5,138 nt of DNA from assembly GCA_035544835.1 (NCBI GenBank), contig DASZZV010000443.1, positions 1-5,138 on the forward strand, in the 5' to 3' direction. Both the position numbers and the translations under genes were made by a program. This document shows, piece after piece, positions 1 to 4,878 of the stretch (its first letter is position 1; every line of letters begins with the position of its first letter). The notes under the pieces were generated by a model that was given only the letters and a program-made list of their open reading frames with translations, made no database searches and was not told where the DNA came from. The stretch is from DASZZV01 sp035544835 (GTDB lineage Bacteria > Acidobacteriota > Thermoanaerobaculia > Gp7-AA8).

Positions 1-37
1 CTAAGAAACTTCCAGTATTTACGCGGCTTTACCGGAG

Positions 38-137
38 CTTGTCATCCTGAGCCGCAGCGAAGGATCTCAAGATATAGCGATCTGAATTCAGATCCTGCCG
101 CTGGAGATCCTTCGCCGCGGCGGCTCAGGATGACAAG
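38..137. repeat. Inverted repeat with CTTGTCATCCTGAG-type ends
   Basis: The left arm (38-68) and right arm (104-137) are reverse complements over about 31 nt, differing only by a 3-nt insertion and one substitution. The outer ends read CTTGTCATCCTGAG and CTCAGGATGACAAG. The 35-nt centre contains a perfect 16-bp palindrome, GATCTGAATTCAGATC, at 79-94. The structure resembles the intergenic REP/MITE-like elements frequent in acidobacterial genomes; that family link is from memory. It may form a hairpin in RNA or a cruciform in DNA. No transposase is present. Confidence 0.85.
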
Positions 138-257
138 CACGTTTCTTTCCCTCATCGGCGACGCCTGCGTCGTTCCCCGGCTCAGGATGACAAGACCGTT
201 CATTTTTGCTTCAACAACGTTCCGCCGTTGTTCCGGGGCTAGGGATGACACAGTCAC
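104..257 (+). repeat. Three successive hairpin + GGCTCAGGATGACA units
   Basis: The motif GGCTCAGGATGACAAG occurs at about 122-137 and 179-194, and a degenerate copy (GGCTAGGGATGACAC) at about 238-252. The copies are spaced 57-59 nt. Each is preceded by a short GC-rich hairpin whose sequence differs but whose position is conserved: CGCCGCGGCG, GACGC-CT-GCGTC, and CAACAACG paired with CGTTGTT. The ATG codons inside the copies at 130 and 187 are the only candidate ATG starts of the methyltransferase reading frame that follows. This stretch shows no independent gene. Confidence 0.7.
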
Positions 258-636
258 CGCTTCGTGGTTGCGAACGACGACCCGCGACACCTCGCGAGGA
301 TCGGTAGTCGCGACGCAGCTCGACGAATACTTCAGTGGAAGCAGGCGCTCCTTCGATCTCGACATCAGCTCTCAGATCGGCACGCCTTTTCAGAGACGGG
401 TCTGGCGCGAGTTGCAGAACATTCCCTATGGATCGACCATCACCTACAGCGAACTGGCGGCTCGGATTGCGAGGCCGACCGCGGTGCGCGCTGTCGGCAG
501 CGCGAACGGTGCGAATCCACTGTGCATCGTAATCCCTTGTCACCGAGTGATCGGCAGTAACGGGAAGCTCACCGGCTACGGGGGAGGGCTGGAGAGGAAA
601 CGGGCGCTGCTGGAGCTGGAGGCCAAAAACAATTGA
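130..636 (+). CDS. Methylated-DNA--protein-cysteine methyltransferase, N-terminus replaced or lost
   Basis: This is an O6-alkylguanine-DNA alkyltransferase (Ogt/MGMT family), which repairs O6-alkylguanine by moving the alkyl group irreversibly to its own cysteine. The DNA-binding/active-site domain is complete. It has a QLDEYFSG entry (63-70), GTPFQRRVW (84-92), IPYGSTITYSELA (98-110), AVRAVGSANGANP (118-130), the acceptor motif PCHRV (136-140, Cys137) and LTGYGGGLERK (147-157). Similarity to the family seems to begin only around residues 46-58. The preceding codons are made of the repeats upstream, so the N-terminal methyltransferase domain usual in Ogt is absent. Start choice is insecure: ATG 130 and ATG 187 both lie inside repeat copies, TTG 268 is another option, and none has a clear ribosome-binding site. 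The TGA stop lies in the next inverted repeat. It could be a short functional form or a 5'-truncated pseudogene; the intact catalytic half favours function or recent truncation. Confidence 0.8.
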   Translation: MTSTFLSLIGDACVVPRLRMTRPFIFASTTFRRCSGARDDTVTASWLRTTTRDTSRGSVVATQLDEYFSGSRRSFDLDISSQIGTPFQRRVWRELQNIPYGSTITYSELAARIARPTAVRAVGSANGANPLCIVIPCHRVIGSNGKLTGYGGGLERKRALLELEAKNN

Positions 637-728
637 GAATTGAGAATTGGGAATTGAGAAATTAGAAGCAAAGGCGGAGAGAAGCACCGTTTTACCTTTT
701 CTCAATTCTCAATTCTCAATTCTCAATT
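631..728. repeat. 30-bp inverted repeat of TTGAGAA heptads between convergent genes
   Basis: Arms 631-660 and 699-728 are reverse complements with a single mismatch, around a 38-nt loop. Each arm consists of four near-identical 7-nt units of the type TTGAGAA (or TTCTCAA on the other side). The element fills almost the whole gap between the methyltransferase stop and the stop of the convergent dehydrogenase. The transcript would form a long AU-rich hairpin at the 3' end of both genes, so it may act as a 3' end protector or weak bidirectional terminator. It lacks the GC stem and U-tract of a canonical intrinsic terminator. Confidence 0.85.
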
Positions 729-732
729 CGCC

Positions 733-1887
733 CTAGCGCCTCGCCGCTCGCTTGCGCAAAATTACCTGATCGACGATCTGATAGATGACACCGCCCGAAT
801 AGTCGGCGAGATAGACCTCTCCGTCCTCGTCTTCTCCGAACGTGCTCACGGTCTTAGCGGTCTGAAGTAGCACGGTAGCTGACCATCGACCCTGTGCATC
901 CGGGAGCGCGCCCCAAAGTGTTCCCGAACAGTAGTCGGCGTAGAGATACATCCCCTGCAGGTTGGGATAGCGAAGTCCGCGGTATCGATATCCACCGGTC
1001 ACCGAGCACCCCTGCGCGTGTGAGTATTCGAGAACGGGCCGGGTGATCCCGCCGTTGTCGCAGTTCGACGAAGGGTTATAACAATGCGTGCCCTCCATGA
1101 GCCGCCAGCCGTAGTTCTCTCCGCCGATGCTGCCGACCCTCTGCAGATCGATTTCTTCCCAGGCGTTCTGCCCGACGTCCCCGATCCAGAGATCGGTGTT
1201 CTGCCGATCAAATGAGAAGCGCCATGGATTGCGAAGCCCCAAGGCCCAGATCTCACCACGGGCGCTACTGTTGCCCACGAAGGGATTCGAAGAGGGAATC
1301 GCATACGGCGACGCGGCGTCGACATCGATCCTGAGCAGCTTGCCAAGCAGTGTGGAGAGATCCTGGGCCCGGTTTCCGGGGTCGCCTCCAGATCCGCCAT
1401 CGCCCATCCCGATGTAAAGGTAGCCGTCTGGTCCGAACTGCAGTTGACCGCCGTTATGGTTTGAGTAGGGCTGGGCGATCTTGAGAAGGACGAGGGCCGA
1501 AGATGGCGACGCTACGTCGTCGTCGGTCGGCGAAACCGAATACCGCGCGATGACCGTGTCGCCGTTTCGATCGGTGTAGTCGATGTAAAAGAAGCCGTTC
1601 TCCGCGTAGCGAGGATGAAAAGCGACACTCAGCAGGCCGCGCTCGCCGCAGCAGGAGACGAGCGTGGAGACATCGAGAAAAGGTGTCTGCACCAGGCTTC
1701 CCCGGTCGACGACTCGAATCGTTCCGCGCTGCTCGGTGATGAAAAGCCGGCCGGAACGATCGCCCGGTGACGTGATGGCTACTGGACTGCCAAGACCGGT
1801 CACGACCGTACGCAGGGCGACTCTCGGTGTAGCTCCGAGTAGCGGTAAGGAGGCAAGGAAAGGAAGAAGGAGGAGCAGGCGTTTCAC
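733..1887 (-). CDS. Secreted PQQ-dependent sugar dehydrogenase (GSDH/sorbosone dehydrogenase family)
   Basis: This 384-residue protein belongs to the soluble aldose dehydrogenase / HHIP-like beta-propeller family (Asd/YliI type). Members oxidise aldose sugars with PQQ and calcium; the actual substrate cannot be told. Residues 1-19 form a signal peptide (MKR, a leucine-rich core, then LLGA), so it is exported. Family motifs appear in order: GLGSPVAI (31-38), RLFITEQRGTIRVV (47-60), GERGLLSVAFHP (81-92), NHNGGQLQFGPDGYLYIGMGDGG (within 143-165, likely catalytic His144), GKLLRIDVD (172-180), GLRNPWRFSFD (217-227), GDVGQNAWEEI (236-246) and ENYGWRLMEG (257-266). Cysteines at 79/80, 269, 276, 294 and 320 suggest disulfides, including a vicinal pair next to GERGLL. 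The start is GTG at 1887, overlapping the TGA of a short upstream reading frame as GTGA, with a weak AGGGTGA-like ribosome-binding site. Length is typical, and no defect is seen. Confidence 0.9.
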   Translation of the reverse strand: MKRLLLLLPFLASLPLLGATPRVALRTVVTGLGSPVAITSPGDRSGRLFITEQRGTIRVVDRGSLVQTPFLDVSTLVSCCGERGLLSVAFHPRYAENGFFYIDYTDRNGDTVIARYSVSPTDDDVASPSSALVLLKIAQPYSNHNGGQLQFGPDGYLYIGMGDGGSGGDPGNRAQDLSTLLGKLLRIDVDAASPYAIPSSNPFVGNSSARGEIWALGLRNPWRFSFDRQNTDLWIGDVGQNAWEEIDLQRVGSIGGENYGWRLMEGTHCYNPSSNCDNGGITRPVLEYSHAQGCSVTGGYRYRGLRYPNLQGMYLYADYCSGTLWGALPDAQGRWSATVLLQTAKTVSTFGEDEDGEVYLADYSGGVIYQIVDQVILRKRAARR

Positions 1888-2001
1888 TCGCGGTCACCCT
1901 GCGACAAGACAGCAACGACGGCGCCGTCCGTATTCCAGGGTTCTTGATCAGGAAAGCGATTGCAGAGGAAAAGGGCGGCACTTCTGCCTCCGCCCGTTGC
2001 G
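1884..2001 (-). pseudogene. Possible 3' remnant of a gene coupled to the dehydrogenase
   Basis: An open frame continues upstream of the dehydrogenase and ends with a TGA sharing the GTGA overlap with its GTG start, a classic translational-coupling arrangement. Outside the palindromic element it encodes about 38 residues ending in PDQEPWNTDGAVVAVLSQGD-R-E. I do not recognise the sequence. Upstream it runs straight into the 164-bp palindrome, where the only start is a TTG at 2078 inside the repeat. Two readings are possible: the tail of a gene whose body was lost when the repeat arrived, or a chance open frame in a leader region. The second cannot be excluded. Confidence 0.3.
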
Positions 2002-2165
2002 AGTGTGGTGTGTCGTAAATAGCCCAGCGTTCCTCGGGGCGCTGGAAGGCCGTCTGCTTCGTTGGCGCTCCTCAACAATGTCCCGCAATTGCCTGCGTCG
2101 CGCCGCCTCGCATACGACCTCCCATCATCCCGACGAATGCTGGGCTATTTACGACACACCACACT
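2002..2165. repeat. 164-bp palindromic REP-pair (BIME-like) element
   Basis: The outer 27 bp (2002-2028 and 2139-2165) are perfect reverse complements beginning AGTGTGGTGTGTCGTAAATA. The complementarity continues inward with mismatches and one 1-nt shift to about 2068, leaving a central region around 2070-2100. Each arm has its own hairpin: CCAGCG with CGCTGG at 2024-2045, and CCCATCAT with ATGCTGGG at 2121-2144. Two inverted hairpin units around a spacer is the layout of bacterial interspersed mosaic elements mobilised by REP-associated tyrosine transposases; none is encoded here. The right end touches the TonB stop codon, so the element sits exactly between that gene and the sequence upstream of the dehydrogenase. 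No clear target-site duplication is visible. Confidence 0.85.
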
Positions 2166-2934
2166 AGCGGGTAACTACGAGTCTGAATCGGACCGTCAGC
2201 TCGTGCACGACCTCTACCGCCACGCTCTCGGCGATCATCGGCCTGAATCTCCAGTGGCGAATGGCCTGGACCGCGGCGTCATCGAACATCGGTTTTTCGG
2301 CGTGCTGCAGGATATCGACCTGCCGGACCCGACCCTTCCTGTCGATGAAGTAGCGGACGACCAGCTCGTCCTCCATTCCTCGCAGGCGTGCGCTCTCCGG
2401 GTAGTCTGGATAGGTCTGCGACAAAGCAGCCATCGGCAGGATCCCATCACGCGCGATGAAGATCGGATCGCCCGGCTTCCGAATCGCGACGGAGCCGGCA
2501 ACTCCCCCGACCTGCCCCCCGATCTCTCCTCCGGCCTTGCCACCGGCAACGACCCCTCCAACAGCACCACCTTCGACACCGCCCTCCACTCCCAAGGCGA
2601 CGCCGGGAGCCTCGGCGGCCATCACAGGAATCGTGTCAGGGATGACTGTGGGAGCGAAGACCTCCTGGGGAGTGATGACTTGCACCGGCGTTGTGGAGTG
2701 TGGGGCAGCGGACGCCCGGGGCGGGGGTGGGGCGGGCGGAAGCGGAACCTCAGTCAGAGTAGTGAAGGACACCGGTTGCCGAGGCGTGTTGTGAGGAAAG
2801 CTGACACTCCAGACACCAACTGCCATGAACGCACTGATGACGACGGCGTGGAGACCGGCGGAGAAGGGGAAGGTCTTCACGAGAAGTGCCGAGACCGGCC
2901 GGCGTCGCGATTCTATGGTTGTGGTTTCAAACAC
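2164..2934 (-). CDS. TonB-family energy transducer
   Basis: A 256-residue periplasm-spanning protein that would couple proton-motive force from ExbB/ExbD to TonB-dependent outer-membrane receptors. From the proposed GTG start it has a short basic cytoplasmic N-terminus (FETTTIESRRR), one transmembrane segment at about 22-46 (rich in A, V, I, F), a proline-rich spacer (PLPPAPPPP, 64-72) and a glycine/valine-rich linker (108-147). A C-terminal TonB domain runs from about 172: YPDYPESARLRG (175-186), VVRYFIDRKGRV, then FDDAAVQAIRHWRFRP (217-232). The open frame extends 73 codons further upstream to 3153, but that part is compositionally unlike the protein. FETTTIE matches the usual beginning in acidobacterial homologues, so GTG 2934 is preferred although no strong ribosome-binding site precedes it. 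The TAG stop straddles the end of the 2002-2165 palindrome. No exbB/exbD or receptor gene is in the window, so its partners are unknown. Confidence 0.88.
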   Translation of the reverse strand: MFETTTIESRRRPVSALLVKTFPFSAGLHAVVISAFMAVGVWSVSFPHNTPRQPVSFTTLTEVPLPPAPPPPRASAAPHSTTPVQVITPQEVFAPTVIPDTIPVMAAEAPGVALGVEGGVEGGAVGGVVAGGKAGGEIGGQVGGVAGSVAIRKPGDPIFIARDGILPMAALSQTYPDYPESARLRGMEDELVVRYFIDRKGRVRQVDILQHAEKPMFDDAAVQAIRHWRFRPMIAESVAVEVVHELTVRFRLVVTR

Positions 2935-3229
2935 GTAAGTTCTACCAACTTTCGGGAGGGCCAGTCTATTTTCGAAATGATGAAGATACAACGGGTCAAG
3001 CCGGCCCGCGGTTCCAATCAGAATCCCATGCGGGCACTTCGGGGAAACAGATGCGCTGTGTCTTGAGGACAACCGTTGTGTTACCGCATGGCGGACCGCT
3101 CTCTCCCGGCAAAAGGAAATCTCCGAACTCAGGCGCGGAGAAGGCCTGGCCATGCGAAGGTGGATTTTACGAAACTGGTCAAATCTAAATTCTCCGCGAC
3201 ACCTCCTGACCCGGCAGAGAGGTAACAGG

Positions 3230-3340
3230 GGGTCAATATGCGACGCAGCGGGGGCAGATTTCTCAAATTCCTTTGGAAATAGATCACCTGAAACGGCCGA
3301 GGGTGGGTTCTAAAGTAGGCCACGGTTGCTATTTTGACCC
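3230..3340. mobile_element. Possible degraded mobile-element remnant with GGGTCAA ends
   Basis: The segment is bounded by imperfect inverted repeats, GGGTCAATAT (3230-3239) and ATTTTGACCC (3331-3340), which match in 9 of 10 positions and weakly beyond. Inside, GGGGGCAGATTT (3250-3261) looks like a second, diverged copy of the end. Multiple GGGTCA-type end repeats resemble termini of IS21-like insertion sequences, but this resemblance is from memory. No transposase fragment or target duplication is visible, so it could be chance or a short noncoding repeat. Confidence 0.3.
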
Positions 3341-3437
3341 GTTGCTTTCGGAAGAGGTGGTTCGTTTGTGATCCATATGGAAGTGGCGAGTGACGCTAAG
3401 ACATTCAATATCAATAGTTTAATAAAATTTGGCATGG

Positions 3438-3453
3438 TGGCAGCGTCGTTGCT
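3438..3453 (+). promoter_or_regulatory. Candidate sigma-54 (-24/-12) promoter
   Basis: TGGCAGCGTCGTTGCT matches the sigma-54 consensus TGGCACG-N4-TTGCW at 10 of 12 specified positions, with the invariant GG and GC exactly 12 bp apart (3439-3440 and 3451-3452). A transcript would start near 3464, giving a leader of about 47 nt to the EXO-like gene. The AT-rich stretch just upstream (3401-3430) would suit activator-driven bending. No activator gene or activator-binding site can be identified here. Confidence 0.45.
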
Positions 3454-3492
3454 CTAGGGGAAGGCAGCTCATAACGACTCGCCGCAAGGCAT

Positions 3493-3500
3493 AAAAGGGG
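3493..3500 (+). promoter_or_regulatory. Ribosome-binding site of the EXO-like gene
   Basis: AAAAGGGG lies 10 nt before the ATG at 3511. It is a purine-rich Shine-Dalgarno-like site that, with the signal peptide immediately after the ATG, fixes this start. Confidence 0.5.
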
Positions 3501-3510
3501 AATCTGGTAC

Positions 3511-4365
3511 ATGAAAAAATTTTTCGCTGGTCTGTTGGTCGCGGCAGTCGCTGGCTCAGTGATGGCGCAGAAAGCACCCGACGTGAGGCCGGGCAACCTT
3601 CATTCAATGGGAGTCCGCGGGTGGGCAAGACCGGGCGGAGGTGGTGCGGCGAATCTGACTTACCACACCGGCGGCAAGGTGATCCGGAACGCGCACGTGG
3701 TCATGATCTTCTGGGGCTCGTTCCCGAGCGGATACACCACCAATATGCAGAACTTCCGGAACCAGTTCGGAACCACTGGTGAGTACAACACCATCACTCA
3801 GTACACCGGAATCGATGACGCCACCGGGACCACCGGCGCGATCGCGCTGAGCAACCTTGCGGGTAGCGGGAGTCTCGACTTCTTCGATACCTCCACCCCT
3901 CCAACCAACGTCACGGACGCCATCCTTCAGTCCAAGGTTCAGAGTGTCATCGCCGCCCAGAGAACCACGGATTACAGCGCCATCTACGAAGTCTTCATCC
4001 CTTCTGGCTCCTACTCTTCCAGCGGCAACAGCACCTCTTGCGGCGGACCGAACCTAGCCTACTGTGCGTATCACAGCCACTACGTCGATGGAGCGGGCAA
4101 GAACGTGAAGTACTCGATCGAGCCGTGGGCCGGATGCTCAGGCTGCCAGGCTTTCGGCAACACCTCCCTCGACCAGGAACACTTCGTCTGCCACGAGACG
4201 CGTGAGGCCGTTACGGACGCTCTTGGCAACGCATGGTTCGATCGTTCTGGCTCTGAGGCGGACGACAAGTGCGCCTGGACCCCGTCTCCTTTCATCGGCA
4301 CCGGCGGTTTCGGCTACCAGTACGAGTGGTCCAACGCCGTCAGCGGTTGCGTCGCAACCCGGTAA
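3511..4365 (+). CDS. Secreted EXORDIUM/PHI-1-like protein with HExxE motif
   Basis: A 284-residue exported protein. Residues 1-19 are a signal peptide (MKKFF, hydrophobic core, cleavage likely after VMA). The body resembles bacterial relatives of plant EXORDIUM/phosphate-induced protein 1. It has a YHTGGKVI...VVMIFWGSF opening (51-71) like the family's YHxGP...IxWG, and near the C-terminus HETREAVTDALGNAWFD (228-244) followed by GSEADDKCAW (247-256). Plant members carry an HELAEL...NAWY...EIGDLC block in the same order, which is the basis for the call. The His228-Glu229-x-x-Glu232 pattern could bind a metal, but activity in this family is not established to my knowledge. Seven cysteines (177, 185, 209, 212, 227, 254, 280) and many Ser/Thr/Gly suit an extracellular fold. 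A sigma-54-like site lies upstream and a strong terminator directly downstream, so it is probably a single-gene unit. Family call is fairly confident; function unknown. Confidence 0.75.
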   Translation: MKKFFAGLLVAAVAGSVMAQKAPDVRPGNLHSMGVRGWARPGGGGAANLTYHTGGKVIRNAHVVMIFWGSFPSGYTTNMQNFRNQFGTTGEYNTITQYTGIDDATGTTGAIALSNLAGSGSLDFFDTSTPPTNVTDAILQSKVQSVIAAQRTTDYSAIYEVFIPSGSYSSSGNSTSCGGPNLAYCAYHSHYVDGAGKNVKYSIEPWAGCSGCQAFGNTSLDQEHFVCHETREAVTDALGNAWFDRSGSEADDKCAWTPSPFIGTGGFGYQYEWSNAVSGCVATR

Positions 4366-4384
4366 CGAGATTTTTCACTGATGC

Positions 4385-4414
4385 AAAAAGCCCCGGCCAT
4401 GCCGGGGCTTTTTT
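4385..4414. terminator. Strong bidirectional intrinsic terminator
   Basis: GCCCCGGC and GCCGGGGC pair as an 8-bp GC stem around a CAT loop, flanked by AAAAA before and TTTTTT after, so the stem extends through A-U pairs. It starts 20 nt after the EXO-like stop. On the minus strand it lies about 46 nt past the lipoprotein stop and is followed there by a T-run as well, so it can end both convergent transcripts. Confidence 0.93.
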
Positions 4415-4460
4415 AGTTTTTGTGCTTAGTTTCGTGCCGACAACGAAAGTGCGAACATCA

Positions 4461-4844
4461 CTATTTTTTGGCGGGCTTCCAGTTGTTCCAGGCTTCGGTG
4501 ATATCGAAGTAGATGACACGGACTGCGCCATCCGGAAACTCGACCGTCAAGACCTCATAGCGCCTGCCCTGCGAATTACCTACGGCGCCTGATTTCTTTC
4601 GGAACCTCCCGTAACGATCAAAGATCCAGTTGTACGCGAAGTCGAGTCCGTCGTTGGGCGCGTCACCCGGCACGGCGACCGCGGTCATCATCGAATCACC
4701 TTCGTGATCGACGAGCTGTCCAGCGGGAACAGGTGTGGGTTCAGGAGGGGCAGCGACGCCGGGCGCTTGTACGGGCGGCCGTGCGGGTTGATGAGCACAC
4801 GCCGACGACACGAGGAATGCAGTCAGGAGAATTGTTTTGCGCAT
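4461..4844 (-). CDS. Small putative lipoprotein, conserved C-terminal domain, unknown function
   Basis: A 127-residue protein. The N-terminus MRKTILLTAFLVSSAC is a lipoprotein signal with cysteine at 16 as the likely lipidated residue; the -3 position is serine, slightly off the usual lipobox. Residues 17-41 are rich in proline, alanine and valine, a typical periplasmic tether. The remainder is a compact domain with PGDAPNDGLDF (55-65), NWIFDRYGRFRKKSG (68-82), GRRYEVLTVEFPDGAVRVIYFDI (within 89-112) and a terminal WNNW. This reads like two or three beta hairpins. I do not recognise a named family. The frame is open further upstream to 5132, but that extension overlaps the rhodanese gene in another frame. 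The signal peptide fixes the start at 4844, although the ribosome-binding site is poor. It lies 34 nt after the rhodanese-like gene on the same strand, so co-transcription is likely. Confidence 0.75.
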   Translation of the reverse strand: MRKTILLTAFLVSSACAHQPARPPVQAPGVAAPPEPTPVPAGQLVDHEGDSMMTAVAVPGDAPNDGLDFAYNWIFDRYGRFRKKSGAVGNSQGRRYEVLTVEFPDGAVRVIYFDITEAWNNWKPAKK

Positions 4845-4878
4845 GCCCGAAGCCAACCGATGACGCTGCAGCGCTATT

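Larger units (their letters stand above)
2935..3510. other. Divergent intergenic region, 576 bp, no convincing gene
   Basis: This stretch separates the divergent TonB (-) and EXO-like (+) genes. Frames crossing it read as low-information sequence in all directions and are treated as noncoding. It holds the inverted-repeat-bounded element at 3230-3340, an AT-rich patch at 3401-3430 and the sigma-54-like site at 3438-3453. The TonB promoter should lie around 2950-3000 on the minus strand. A TTGACC box (complement of 2994-2999) is present there, but I see no matching -10 box at normal spacing. Confidence 0.6.

Noticed and set aside
2456..2794. Plus-strand open frame rich in Pro/Thr/Gly opposite tonB
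   Set aside because: It is the antisense of the TonB glycine- and proline-rich linker, whose biased codons keep the other strand open.
2960..3000. Sigma-70 promoter for tonB on the minus strand (TTGACC)
   Set aside because: A fair -35 box is present but no -10 box lies at 16-18 bp spacing.
2062..3066. 334-codon plus-strand open frame across the tonB region
   Set aside because: It starts in the palindrome, is antisense to the well-supported TonB gene and shows no protein family features.
2935..3153. The 73-codon N-terminal extension of the TonB frame
   Set aside because: Composition is unlike the rest of the protein, and FETTTIE directly after a GTG at 2934 marks the usual beginning of this family.
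3377..3457. 26-codon open frame from ATG 3377 upstream of the EXO-like gene
   Set aside because: It has no good ribosome-binding site, overlaps the promoter candidate, and ends well before the gene with no attenuator structure that I can see.
4864..4873. 10-bp palindrome CGCTGCAGCG between the rhodanese and lipoprotein genes
   Set aside because: Too short to be called an operator or terminator without further evidence; no T-run follows.
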